Source of the DNA: CAVZGO01 sp963774935
GTDB taxonomy: Bacteria > Chloroflexota > Anaerolineae > Anaerolineales > UBA4823
Length of the DNA: 64,000 nucleotides
Assembly: GCA_963774935.1 (NCBI GenBank)
Contig: CAVZGO010000001.1
Coordinates: forward strand, 186,001 to 250,000
Reading direction: 5' to 3'
Shown: positions 53,171-61,805 of the stretch, piece by piece
How the letters are laid out: every line of letters begins with the position of its first letter
Numbering within the stretch: position 1 is the stretch's first letter
The notes under the pieces: generated by a model
Told to the model about the DNA's origin: nothing
Seen by the model: only the letters and a program-made list of their open reading frames with translations
Database searches by the model: none
Translations under genes and position numbers: made by a program

Positions 53171-53767
53171 ATGGGACCGGCACATAGCCAAACCCCACCT
53201 CTTACATTCCAGCAGCATCTGTACCAGGGTCTGATGCGCCTCCTGGGCTGGCGGCTGATCAACCAAGTTCCAACCCTTGACAAGTACCTCGTCATCGCAG
53301 CCCCGCATACTACCAACTGGGATTTCTTCTATATGCTACTGATGCGTGGCGCCAGCGGGGTTAATTTTCACTGGGTCGGGAAGGATGCGTTGTTTCGCTT
53401 TCCGATGGGAGGTGTAATGCGCTGGTTGGGCGGCATACCGGTCAACCGGCGTATCCGTGCGAATTTTGTTGACCAAATCGTGGAGCTTTTCAAACAACAC
53501 AAGCAGCTCGTTTTAGCTATCGCTCCTGAAGGCACGCGCGGTCGCTCGGTCACCTGGCGCACGGGCTTCTATTACATGGCAATAGGGGCAGGCGTCCCCA
53601 TCGCCATGGTTGGCATTGATTACCCCAGCAAATCTCTCGAAATTTCGCCGTGCTTCCAACCCTCCGGCGACCTGCAAGCCGATTTTGAAATCATCCGTTC
53701 GTTTTTCCGCGACAAAAGAGGTAAATACCCCCACCTGCAAGGGGAAATCGTGATTACGGCTGATTAA
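53171..53767 (+). CDS. PlsC-like 1-acylglycerol-3-phosphate acyltransferase family protein
   Basis: 198 aa. The HX4D motif is AAPHTTNWDFFY (His-Thr-Thr-Asn-Trp-Asp), and the substrate motif is intact as IAPEGTRGRS. GKDALFRFPMGGVMRWLGGIPVNR is the middle family motif. It is compact, lacking an N-terminal membrane helix. The likely reaction is acylation of a lysophospholipid or a related acceptor at the membrane face. It lies 6 bp after the lipoprotein gene; whether the two are functionally linked is unclear. Confidence 0.88.
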   Translation: MGPAHSQTPPLTFQQHLYQGLMRLLGWRLINQVPTLDKYLVIAAPHTTNWDFFYMLLMRGASGVNFHWVGKDALFRFPMGGVMRWLGGIPVNRRIRANFVDQIVELFKQHKQLVLAIAPEGTRGRSVTWRTGFYYMAIGAGVPIAMVGIDYPSKSLEISPCFQPSGDLQADFEIIRSFFRDKRGKYPHLQGEIVITAD

Positions 53768-53818
53768 ATATTGGCTGCCCAACCACCTTTGCAGGGCACC
53801 AACAGGCATTTGCTGGTA

Positions 53819-53862
53819 AATGACCAGGGTGGTCATACTATTAATCAACCACCCTGGTCATT
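53819..53862. terminator. Bidirectional hairpin terminator
   Basis: A 15-bp perfect stem, AATGACCAGGGTGGT / ACCACCCTGGTCATT, with a 14-nt loop sits between the convergent acyltransferase and TrkA-like genes. Confidence 0.8.
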
Positions 53863-53917
53863 GACGATAGGGAGAGAACGGTTACTGTATCTCCCGGTAA
53901 TCAATAATGGGAGCGCC

Positions 53918-54595
53918 TTATAGTTTACTTTCTCCAGCTGAAAACAATTGTTGCAACTGATCTAAACCAGCCCGGTCAGCAACTGCCAGGATCTCGTCGC
54001 CCACCTCGAAGCTGCTGGTGCCGCGTGGGATCATCACCTTGCCGTGGCGAATGATCGCAGCGATGCAGCAGCTATCCACAAGCCCCAGGTCTTTCAGCAT
54101 TTTTCCAACCACCAGCGAACTCGGAGGAATTTTTTCCTCCACTAGGGAATACTCACCACGGCGCAGCTTGAGCAGGGTCATCATGTCGCCCAGGGACATT
54201 TCTTCCTCAATCATGCTCGCCATCACCGCGGCATTATTGAGACTAACATCCACATGGAAGTTTTCATTGAACAGCCAGGCATGCCGTGGGTCATTGATCC
54301 GGGCGATGGTGCGTGGCACTTGATAGCGCTGGCGCGCGATATAACAGATCACCAGATTGTCTTCGTCTTTGGTAAAACAAGCCGCCACCACATTTGCCTT
54401 TTGAATGCCGGCTTTCTCCAGTACGTCTGGCTCCGTAGCAAAGCCTTCGAAGATTACTTCGGTAGGCAGGTCGCGGTGCATGCGCTCCAGCACATCCGGG
54501 CGATGCTCGATGACAACCACCTGGTGGTTTTGACCCATCAAGGTCATGGCAAGTTGGGTTCCGGTTCGTCCGCCTCCGGTAATGATAACTAACAT
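53918..54595 (-). CDS. TrkA-type NAD-binding regulatory protein (second of two)
   Basis: 225 aa. The N-terminal TrkA-N (RCK) Rossmann domain starts MLVIITGGGRTGTQLAMTLM with the acidic VVVIEHRPDVLERM. A TrkA-C domain follows (YSLVEEKIPPSSLVVGKMLKDLGL ... GDEILAVADRAGLDQLQQLF). Such proteins gate potassium channels or Trk/Ktr transporters in response to nucleotides. It begins 10 bp after another TrkA-type gene; no TrkH/KtrB membrane subunit is in the window. Confidence 0.88.
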   Translation of the reverse strand: MLVIITGGGRTGTQLAMTLMGQNHQVVVIEHRPDVLERMHRDLPTEVIFEGFATEPDVLEKAGIQKANVVAACFTKDEDNLVICYIARQRYQVPRTIARINDPRHAWLFNENFHVDVSLNNAAVMASMIEEEMSLGDMMTLLKLRRGEYSLVEEKIPPSSLVVGKMLKDLGLVDSCCIAAIIRHGKVMIPRGTSSFEVGDEILAVADRAGLDQLQQLFSAGESKL

Positions 54596-54605
54596 CCTAA
54601 CGCTC

Positions 54606-55319
54606 CTATCCGACCTTATTGAACCCGGGCTGACCCTGGTCGTTTAATTCTAATGACTTCTTTACATTGCTGGTGAGTCCCAGGCGCTCGCGCAAGCCGA
54701 GGCTGCCCTTGAAGGTCGCACTGACTAATAGCACGTCGCCCTCTTTTATTACTAAGTCGTTGGAGGGCAGCATAGCTGCGCCGGCGCGTGTTACTGCCGC
54801 TGCCAGGGTGTCTCCGTTTACCAATAATTCAGCAAGTTTTCTACCGTCCCAATTTTTATCGATTGAAAATTCATATAGCTCGACTTCACCATTCCCGGCT
54901 GAGAACACCGTATTCCCGGCTTGATGGTAAAGCAGCTCCTCCACTCTCTGCGCCCCCCAGCTCGAAGAACTCACCAGCTGGTGTTCGAATACCTCTTGCA
55001 TGCTGCGCCAGCGTGAGTCGTAGTTGCGAACCACAACTACTGGGGTATTAAAAATCGACCGGGCAACATGACCAACCACGGCGTTGATCGAATCGCTGCT
55101 GGTGACCACTGCCACTCCGTCGGCAGTCTCGATGCCGGCTCGACGAAGAACGTCCTGGTTCAATGCCTCGCCTTCGATCGTGCGTCCACGAAATTCGGTG
55201 GGCAGGTTGGTGAAGGCATTGGGTGTGATATCCAGCACTGTCACTTTATGACCGCTTTTTGATAACCGGGTAGCCAGCTCAGCGCCTACCCGGCCACATC
55301 CGACAACAATAATATTCAT
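54606..55319 (-). CDS. TrkA-type NAD-binding regulatory protein (first of two)
   Basis: 237 aa from the ATG at 55319 (MNIIVVGCGRVGAELATRLS), preferred over the ATG 18 bp upstream because AAAGGA lies at better spacing. The TrkA-N domain carries GCGRVGAELA and VLDITPNAF with the VVTSSDSINAVVGHVAR stretch. A TrkA-C domain follows (YEFSIDKNWDGRKLAELLVNGDTLAAAVTR). It probably forms a heteromeric ring with the following protein. It lies 18 bp after the flippase-like membrane protein gene. Confidence 0.88.
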   Translation of the reverse strand: MNIIVVGCGRVGAELATRLSKSGHKVTVLDITPNAFTNLPTEFRGRTIEGEALNQDVLRRAGIETADGVAVVTSSDSINAVVGHVARSIFNTPVVVVRNYDSRWRSMQEVFEHQLVSSSSWGAQRVEELLYHQAGNTVFSAGNGEVELYEFSIDKNWDGRKLAELLVNGDTLAAAVTRAGAAMLPSNDLVIKEGDVLLVSATFKGSLGLRERLGLTSNVKKSLELNDQGQPGFNKVG

Positions 55320-55337
55320 TAATATTAATCCTTTCAT

Positions 55338-56363
55338 TTATTCCACGGTCGTGGCGATGACCGTTGATTTTTCTTCACGCCCAAGCCAGCGGAAGGCTAC
55401 CATCCCAATCAACAGAGGCACCCAGAATGTAATTGCACGATAGGCAATCGTGATCACGGTGCCGGCATGCAGCGGGACATACATGGTTGCCAGCAACAGC
55501 GGCAGGGCTGCTTCGAAGACTCCTATGCCTGCTGGAGTAGGAGATACCAGCATCAACAGACTGCCGATGCTAAATCCGGCGATGATCGTACCGGGTGAAT
55601 AGGGCACCTGGAAAGCCAGGAAAACCAACCAGAAGATGATAACCAGGCAGACTTTTCCCGTCAAGGCTAAAACGGCTGGAAGCAGTAAGTTCCTGGGCTG
55701 GTGGCGAATTCGATAAAGTCCGGCGGATGCTTCTTGAGCAAAGGTGTAGGCACGGTGTTCGGACAGGTATTCCCGGTGAAGGAAAGGTCTCAGGATGCGG
55801 TTGATGCCGCGTGCCATGAATGCCAGTGCCTTCCCGAGTGCACGATCTGATTTCATGCCCTGGAATAACAGGTAGCTGAACAGACCGGTAATTAAAACCA
55901 GGTATATGGCGGGCGTTATTTCGAGGATAGTCAGCGTCGAACGCCGGATGAGGACGATCAAACCCAATGCCAATACTGCCAGCAAGGCGATATAGTCCAA
56001 CACAACATAAAGCACCTGCGCCACTGTCACTCTTCCAGAGGAGATCCCCTTTCGACGGGCTTCCGAAATAAAAACCGCGATGCCGCTCATCCCGGCGCTC
56101 GGAGCAACGATATTGGCGAAGTTTGCCGCTTGAGCGGTCAACGCCAGGTGAGAAAGTTTTTCGTCGATACCCATCGCGCGATAAATTGCCCAATAATTCA
56201 AAGCCATGATGACCAGCCATGCAAAAAGAACCACAACTGCTGCCAGGATATACCGCCAGTCTGCGTCCTGGAGTGTCCTGGCCATATCTTCGATTTCTGA
56301 AAAGCGGGTCAGGACATATATGACGCCGACCATCAATACGACGGCGACAAGGAATTTACGCAT
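55338..56363 (-). CDS. Lysylphosphatidylglycerol-synthase-type (UPF0104) membrane protein
   Basis: 341 aa with about eight helices. NYWAIYRAMGIDEKLSHLALTAQAANFANIVAPSAGMSGIAVFISEARRKG is characteristic of the lysylphosphatidylglycerol synthase TM region/UPF0104 family, and SPTPAGIGVFEAALPLLLATM is the conserved C-terminal motif. The aminoacyl-transferase domain of MprF is absent, so a lipid-flipping role is more likely than synthesis. It is the first gene of an apparent operon with the two TrkA-type genes. Confidence 0.82.
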   Translation of the reverse strand: MRKFLVAVVLMVGVIYVLTRFSEIEDMARTLQDADWRYILAAVVVLFAWLVIMALNYWAIYRAMGIDEKLSHLALTAQAANFANIVAPSAGMSGIAVFISEARRKGISSGRVTVAQVLYVVLDYIALLAVLALGLIVLIRRSTLTILEITPAIYLVLITGLFSYLLFQGMKSDRALGKALAFMARGINRILRPFLHREYLSEHRAYTFAQEASAGLYRIRHQPRNLLLPAVLALTGKVCLVIIFWLVFLAFQVPYSPGTIIAGFSIGSLLMLVSPTPAGIGVFEAALPLLLATMYVPLHAGTVITIAYRAITFWVPLLIGMVAFRWLGREEKSTVIATTVE

Positions 56364-56439
56364 ATCAGGATTATAACGGATAAATCAGAGCAAATAGATG
56401 CATGTAGCTTGCCGTAGAGTGTCGGCGGTTAATTGGAGG

Positions 56440-57876
56440 TTAACCAAACAGCATCTGCAGGTGTAACCCCTCCTGGCTGGTGGATGTCAGGCGCATAAAA
56501 TCCGCCATGCGATAACCGGGTACCCAGACGATCTGATCGCCCGATACAACTACCGGCCAGTTGGAACGCGCTCGAGCTGGCAGATGGGAGTTGACCATCA
56601 AATCGGAGAGCTTCATCGTCTGTCCGCCCATCCCCAGCGGTTTGATAGTATCCCCCGGGCGGCGCGTGCGCACTTGCAGGTGAGATTGTAGATGGCTTAC
56701 ATCCAACCAGGCCTGGAAAGGATCCTGATTGGCTTCAGCCTGAACCAGAGCTTGCTCCAGGTTGGATAGCTTCTCAACCTTAATACTCCAACTGGATGAT
56801 AAAGCCAACACCCCAGGAACAGGCAAGTCAAGTATCAGATCTGCAGATAAGGTGGGGAAAGGCAGACCGTTACTTGCAGGAAGCTCTGCTCGCCAATCTG
56901 CCAGCCAGAGGTGGTCTCCATCCGCCAGCAGATACAACCCACCCATAAGGTCAGACAGGTGCGTGCGCGCCGGTTTGTTAATGAATGCCTGGGCACGCTG
57001 CAAGGTACGGTAATCAACATCTCGCAGCCCCGGATGGATGTGGTAAATTGCCTGGCGCAACAACCAGCGCTGGATGACCGGCGGTTGACTGCGGATAGCC
57101 TGGAAATCGAAAGCCAGGAACTGGTCGCCTTCCAGGAGCAGACAATTCTGCCAGGCTTTATGGTTGATCTCCTCGATGAGGTTGTGATCTTCGGTAAGCA
57201 GCTGTGTCGTCTGCCAGAGACGCTGAGACAAACCGGGATAAATGCTCTCCAGGTAAGGCAGCACCTCGAGGCGGATGCGATTGCGCGTGTAGCGCTGATC
57301 CAGGTTACTTAGATCAAGACTGGGCAGCAGTTGATGTTGCTCAATATAATCCAGGATTTGTTCCCGCCAGACGGACAGCAGGGGGCGTATCAGGGGAATT
57401 TCAATACTCCAGGCGTTTGGCAGGCTGTGATACTCCATACCGCGCAATCCTGAAAGTCCAGCGCCACGGAACAGGTGCATCAGGAAGGTTTCAACCTGGT
57501 CATTCGCTGTGTGACCGGTAGCGACTGCCTGGGCTTGCCAGCTCCTAGCCTGCTCAAACAAGAAGCGATAACGCACATCGCGGGCTGCTTCTTCTACTGA
57601 CAGATGATGCTCCTGGCTATAAGCCAGCACATCTTGCTCAGTTTCAACAAACGGCAGGTTGAGAGATGCAGCATGCTGGCGCACTCTGATTGCTTCGGCG
57701 TCAGCCTCCGGGCGCAGGCGATGATTCACGTGTGCCACTACGATCGTGTAACCAAGCTGGTGCAGGATATCCAGCAAGCAAAGACTATCTGGCCCACCGG
57801 AAACCGCAGCGATCACCGGTTTTCCTGGTTGTAATGAACAGAATTGTTCCAGCACGTGTGCAATTTGGTCGATCAT
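56440..57876 (-). CDS. tilS: tRNA(Ile)-lysidine synthase TilS
   Basis: 478 aa from the ATG at 57876; an in-frame upstream extension runs through a tandem repeat and is not counted. It converts C34 of tRNA-Ile(CAU) to lysidine using ATP. The PP-loop is SGGPDS (residues 26-31), with VAHVNHRLRPEADAEA, ATGHTANDQVETFLMHLFRGAGLSGL and the central TRNRIRLEVLPYL. The C-terminal TilS domain (RTRRPGDTIKPLGMGGQTMKLSDLMVN) is present. It is divergent from the sirtuin gene. Confidence 0.95.
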   Translation of the reverse strand: MIDQIAHVLEQFCSLQPGKPVIAAVSGGPDSLCLLDILHQLGYTIVVAHVNHRLRPEADAEAIRVRQHAASLNLPFVETEQDVLAYSQEHHLSVEEAARDVRYRFLFEQARSWQAQAVATGHTANDQVETFLMHLFRGAGLSGLRGMEYHSLPNAWSIEIPLIRPLLSVWREQILDYIEQHQLLPSLDLSNLDQRYTRNRIRLEVLPYLESIYPGLSQRLWQTTQLLTEDHNLIEEINHKAWQNCLLLEGDQFLAFDFQAIRSQPPVIQRWLLRQAIYHIHPGLRDVDYRTLQRAQAFINKPARTHLSDLMGGLYLLADGDHLWLADWRAELPASNGLPFPTLSADLILDLPVPGVLALSSSWSIKVEKLSNLEQALVQAEANQDPFQAWLDVSHLQSHLQVRTRRPGDTIKPLGMGGQTMKLSDLMVNSHLPARARSNWPVVVSGDQIVWVPGYRMADFMRLTSTSQEGLHLQMLFG

Positions 57877-57905
57877 CCTGCCAGTGATTATAACGAAAAT
57901 CAACC

Positions 57906-57965
57906 ATTCTGTTGCCAATGGTTTAGCAGCCAAAGGTTTGGCAGCCAACCGTTCAGCAACCAGAA
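57906..57965. repeat. Degenerate 15-bp tandem repeat, about four units
   Basis: Units of the form GTTTAGCAGCCAAAG, GTTTGGCAGCCAACC and GTTCAGCAACCAGAA follow one another (an earlier unit is more diverged), in the tilS-sirtuin intergenic region. They are open in both directions but precede the better start codons, so they are probably non-coding. Confidence 0.7.
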
Positions 57966-58026
57966 ATACCCCTTGCAGGAGCAATACCTTTATGCTAGAC
58001 TGGACAAAAGTTTACCCAGGACTCCC

Positions 58027-58803
58027 ATGGAAAAATCCAGCACCTTAGAGCCAGGTTTAAGCTGTGCCGCAGAGATCCTCCGCAGCAGCAAAAAAGCTGT
58101 GGTACTGACCGGGGCGGGTATCTCGACGCCATCCGGTATCCCTGATTTTCGTTCTCCAGACAGTGGTTGGTGGGCAAATGCCAGCTCGATGGAGGTCGCT
58201 ACACTGTTGTCATTTCGATATAATCCAAATCTGTTTTACGATTGGATGCATCCGCTGGCGAATAAAATCTATCAGGCAGCTCCAAATCCAGCTCACACCG
58301 GATTAGCAGAGTTAGGCCGTGCTGGTTATGTTCAAGCCGTGATCACACAGAACATCGATGGGCTGCACCAGCGGGCAGGGTCGGAGCATGTGCTCGAAGT
58401 CCACGGCAGCCTGTCGACATTGACCTGCACCGGATGCTATCAGCACTACTCTACGGACGCGTTCCTCCAGCCATACCTGGCGGAACATACCATTCCAATT
58501 TGCCCGAACTGTAAACGGGTACTCAAGCCGGACCTGGTTTTATTTGGGGAGCAGCTTCCTGCCAGAACGTGGCTTAAAGCCAACCAGGTCAGCAAAAAAT
58601 GTGACCTGATGATTGTCGCCGGTTCGTCACTGGAAGTGCTGCCCACTGCAGGATTGCCGATGCGCGCTCTGGAAAACGGCGCCCATTTGATCATCATTAA
58701 CCAATCCCCAACTTATCTCGATGTGCGCGCGGACGTGGTTTTTCACGATGACCTGGCGGTCGTCATCCCATTACTGGTCCAATCGGTTCTCAATAATTCA
58801 TAA
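58027..58803 (+). CDS. cobB: Sir2-family NAD-dependent protein deacylase
   Basis: 258 aa from the ATG at 58027; the frame extends upstream through the tandem repeat without a better site. Conserved elements: LTGAGISTPSGIPDFRS (GAG and DFR, residues 28 on), TQNIDGLHQRAG with the catalytic His in LEVHGSL, two zinc-binding pairs CTGC ... CPNC, LKPDLVLFGEQLP, and GSSLEVLP. It removes acyl groups from lysines using NAD. The LKPDLVLFGE form is typical of general bacterial sirtuins. Confidence 0.93.
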   Translation: MEKSSTLEPGLSCAAEILRSSKKAVVLTGAGISTPSGIPDFRSPDSGWWANASSMEVATLLSFRYNPNLFYDWMHPLANKIYQAAPNPAHTGLAELGRAGYVQAVITQNIDGLHQRAGSEHVLEVHGSLSTLTCTGCYQHYSTDAFLQPYLAEHTIPICPNCKRVLKPDLVLFGEQLPARTWLKANQVSKKCDLMIVAGSSLEVLPTAGLPMRALENGAHLIIINQSPTYLDVRADVVFHDDLAVVIPLLVQSVLNNS

Positions 58804-58865
58804 TAAATCAGGGTCAGTAAAAACGGGGGTCATGCCACCCGGATTCCGCTGGATATTATTGTTTG

Positions 58866-60684
58866 TTACCTTGCGCCACGCCTGCCAAACTGCCGTTCGA
58901 GCAGGTCAACCGGCAGGTGGATCATGGTCGGCCTGCCATGCGGGCAGGTGCGCGGTGATTGACAGTTTTCCAGGTCATGCAGCAAGGCAGTTTGTTCTTC
59001 GCTAGTCAGACTTTTCCCGGCTTTCACCGCGGCTCGCTTACAAATCCTGGCAACGAGTTCTTGCTTCCAGCTCCGCCTTCAGAGGGGTTTCGTCCTCCTC
59101 AAAGTCTTCTACAAGTGCGTGGATAGCAGAAACAGGATCGCTGCCGGTTAACAATGCCGGGCAGGCGCGCACCAGGAATGTGTTGGGTCCAAAGTTTTCC
59201 ACCTGGAAACCTAAGCGGTTCAGCACCGGCAGTTGATCAGCCAGCAGCCGGGCGCTTGCCGCGGATAGTTCAACCGTTGCCGGCTGTAAAAGTGTCTGGG
59301 CGGGGATTGTGCCACTAGCCTGAGCCATAAAGCGCTCAAATAGCACGCGTTCATGGGCAGCATGTTGGTCGATCAGATACAGCCCATCGGGGCCCTCAGC
59401 GACCAGATAGGCAGACGCAACCTGACCGACCAGGCGCAGCAGGCTGGGATGTTCGGATTGGAGCAGATGCTGACTGGCAGTCACCAGTCCAGACGGTTCT
59501 ACATCTATCAGGCTGGTTGCAGAAGGCGGCTGATTGGTGGGTAAACCTGTGGGTGCCGGGTAATCTTGAGTTGATTCTGTCCCGACAGGTTGGCCCCAGG
59601 CAGCGCCCCAACCGGTCGCGGGGCGTTCCCAGCTCGGATCGAACGGTCGTGACCTGGCAGTTGGCCAGCGCATGTCGAGATCTAATCCCGGCACCGGTGT
59701 GTGCGCCAGAAGTGCTCTGCGTACCGCCCTTTGCACTCCGGTGAATACCAGCTCGGAATCGCGAAACCGTACCTCGGCTTTCGTCGGATGAACGTTGACA
59801 TCCACCATTTCTGGCGGGAGCTCCAGAAACAATATCGCCTGTGGATAGCGTCCAACCATCAGCAGGGTATGGTAGGCTTGGAGCAAGGCTGAGATTAGAG
59901 CAGCGTCTTGCACCGGTCGCCCGTTGACGAAGAAGACCATTTCCCGGCGATTGGCACGGGTTATCGAGGTTGGGCTGGCATAGCCACGGATGCTGAAATT
60001 GCGCTCCTCAGAGATCACATCCAGCATCTGGCGGGCGATGTCCGGTCCATACAAGGCAGCAAGGATTTCCCGGCGTTCACCATTACCGCTGGTTTGCAGC
60101 ACCGGCTGACCATCCTGATGCAAACGGAAGCGAACCGCCGGATACGCCAGTGCATAACGGGTGACCAATGTATCAATGTGCCGACGCTCTGTGAGATCTT
60201 GTTTAAGAAATTTTCGCCGGGCTGGAACATTATAGAATAGATCTTCCACCTTCACAACAGTACCGGTAGGAGCTCCAACATGCTCAAGATTGCCGATAGA
60301 TCCAGCCTGGATGTGCAACCGGCTGGCTGCTTCCTGATCGCCTGTGCGAGATGTGATCGTCATACGCGAAACAGAGCCAATTGAGCTCAGCGCTTCACCG
60401 CGAAATCCCAGGGTGGTGATGTGGAACAAATCCTCGGCAGTGGAAAGCTTGCTGGTCGCATGCCGTTCAACCGCCAGTGGAAGCTCATCAGCCGGGATAC
60501 CATTGCCGTTATCGGAAACTTCAATCAACCGCTGTCCGGCTCCTTCGATCCGGATGCTCACCTGGTTGGCGCCAGCATCCAGTGCATTTTCCAAAAGCTC
60601 TTTGACAACAGAAGCCGGCCTTTCGACCACTTCACCGGCGGCAATTTGCGAGGCAACAGCAGTTGGGAGGAGATGGATAGGCAT
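58866..60684 (-). CDS. mutL: DNA mismatch repair protein MutL, frameshifted near the C-terminus
   Basis: About 606 codons from the ATG at 60684 (MPIHLLPTAVASQIAAGEVVERP). MutL is a GHKL ATPase that links mismatch recognition to strand incision. ENALDAGANQ, DNGNGIP, TLGFRGEALSSIGSVS and PARRKFLK are the ATPase motifs. The C-terminal dimerisation region has YLIDQHAAHERVLFE. The frame ends at 59038 (ARTRCQDL). The expected end (LVARICKRAAVKAGKS... CPHGRPTMIHLPVDLLERQFGRRG) is one base away and stops at 58866. Removing one A near 59058 restores it. A sequencing insertion is likely. CPHGRP is the usual MutL end motif. Confidence 0.93.
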
Positions 60685-60696
60685 GGGGTAATTATA
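60685..60696 (-). promoter_or_regulatory. Leaderless-type -10 box of mutL
   Basis: On the minus strand TATAAT (60691-60696) is followed by TACCCC and then the ATG at 60684. No ribosome-binding site and no clear -35 are seen. A second TATAAT on the plus strand (60702-60707) may serve the divergent HAD gene. Confidence 0.5.
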
Positions 60697-60754
60697 TCTT
60701 GTATAATTGACCCGAAATGTACAGTCATAGCTGTTAAGCAACCAGGTTTAATTA

Positions 60755-61420
60755 ATGCATTATTCAACCTTGTTTTTTGATCTAGATGATACCTTGTACC
60801 CCGCCAGTACCGGCCTTTGGATGGCAATCCGAGAGCGGATGACACGGTATATTGTGGAAAACCTGGGCGTTCCCCATGAGCAAGCCCTTGCCATGCGTAA
60901 AACTTATTATGAAACCTACGGCACAACGCTCCGTGGTCTGCAGCACGATTTCAAGATAGATCCCGATCAATACTTGCAGTATGTTCACGATCTCCCATTG
61001 AAAGACTATCTCGAGCCAGCGAGTACCGAGCTTCACTCGCTGTTGTTGAGTCTACCGCAGCAGCGCTGGATATTTACCAATGCAGATGAGAGGCATGCCA
61101 GGCGTGTACTCGAGGTATTGGGATTGCAGGATTGTTTCGAAGGTATCATAGATATCCACACGACCGGATTTTATTGCAAACCAGACAAGCAAGCATACCT
61201 GAATGCCCTCACACACACCGGTGAAACCGATCCGACGCGCTGCATCATGCTGGATGACCGGTTGGTGAATTTAGTTACTGCTCAGTTGTTGGGTTTTACG
61301 ACGATACTCGTCCGTCCCGAGGCCGAATCTGACCACCTTGTTGATCTGCATCTGAATGATTTATCTGAATTGAAGCAGAAAATGCCCGAGCTTTGGAAGG
61401 ATGGCAGCGGTTGGACGTAA
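60755..61420 (+). CDS. HAD-family pyrimidine 5'-nucleotidase
   Basis: 221 aa. HAD motif I is FFDLDDTLYPASTGLW (Asp nucleophile and Asp+2), motif II WIFTNADERH, motif III a Lys in GFYCKPDKQAYL, and motif IV CIMLDDRLVNL. The DDTLYPASTGLW sequence and the small helical cap match SDT1/YjjG-type pyrimidine 5'-nucleotidases. It dephosphorylates UMP, CMP or a related damaged nucleotide in the cytoplasm. It is divergent from mutL and overlaps the start of a small membrane protein gene. Confidence 0.88.
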   Translation: MHYSTLFFDLDDTLYPASTGLWMAIRERMTRYIVENLGVPHEQALAMRKTYYETYGTTLRGLQHDFKIDPDQYLQYVHDLPLKDYLEPASTELHSLLLSLPQQRWIFTNADERHARRVLEVLGLQDCFEGIIDIHTTGFYCKPDKQAYLNALTHTGETDPTRCIMLDDRLVNLVTAQLLGFTTILVRPEAESDHLVDLHLNDLSELKQKMPELWKDGSGWT

Positions 61421-61683
61421 GCATTGATACCGGACGTGCCTTGCTGGTTGTCGTCCTCACCGTGGCAGCGGTAATTGTCATCAATGTCGCGATCTATTTT
61501 GTCGTTGCCAATAAGAATAATGTAGGTCAAATCCACATTCTGCGAAAAGCTACATCACGGGCACGCGACCCGTGGCAGGATGAGGATGCAAGCCTGGTAG
61601 AGCTCTCCCGGCTGGTTGCGAAGCTCAAAGAGGATCGCCCACCTGACCAGGAAGCGACAAATCCACCCGACCCGCAGAAGTGA
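61411..61683 (+). CDS. Small single-span membrane protein of unknown function
   Basis: 90 aa from the TTG at 61411, which has GGAAGGA upstream and overlaps the HAD stop by 10 bp; an upstream in-frame TTG at 61393 is possible. One membrane helix (LLVVVLTVAAVIVINVAIYFVV) is followed by a charged cytoplasmic-type tail (WQDEDASLVELSRLVAKLKED) and a Pro-rich end. No family is recognised. Overlap with the HAD gene suggests co-translation. Confidence 0.65.
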   Translation: MDVSIDTGRALLVVVLTVAAVIVINVAIYFVVANKNNVGQIHILRKATSRARDPWQDEDASLVELSRLVAKLKEDRPPDQEATNPPDPQK

Positions 61684-61759
61684 TTTTATACAACTCTAAT
61701 ACTACCCAGACCGGCTTAGATTAAAATTGTGCTGATCTGACGGATTAATATTGTTATAT

Positions 61760-61790
61760 GAGAGCAAGTTAGACAAATTCAATTGCTCTC
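61760..61790 (+). promoter_or_regulatory. Hairpin in the leader of the S41 peptidase gene
   Basis: GAGAGCAA / TTGCTCTC, an 8-bp perfect stem with a 15-nt loop, ends 15 nt before the ATG and partly precedes the ribosome-binding site CAGGAGA. It might influence translation initiation. Confidence 0.45.
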
Positions 61791-61805
61791 GATCAGGAGA
61801 AGTTA

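Noticed and set aside
58021..58803. Sirtuin start at the upstream codon at 57844
   Set aside because: The extension is the tandem-repeat region and lacks family similarity; the ATG at 58027 begins the known domain.
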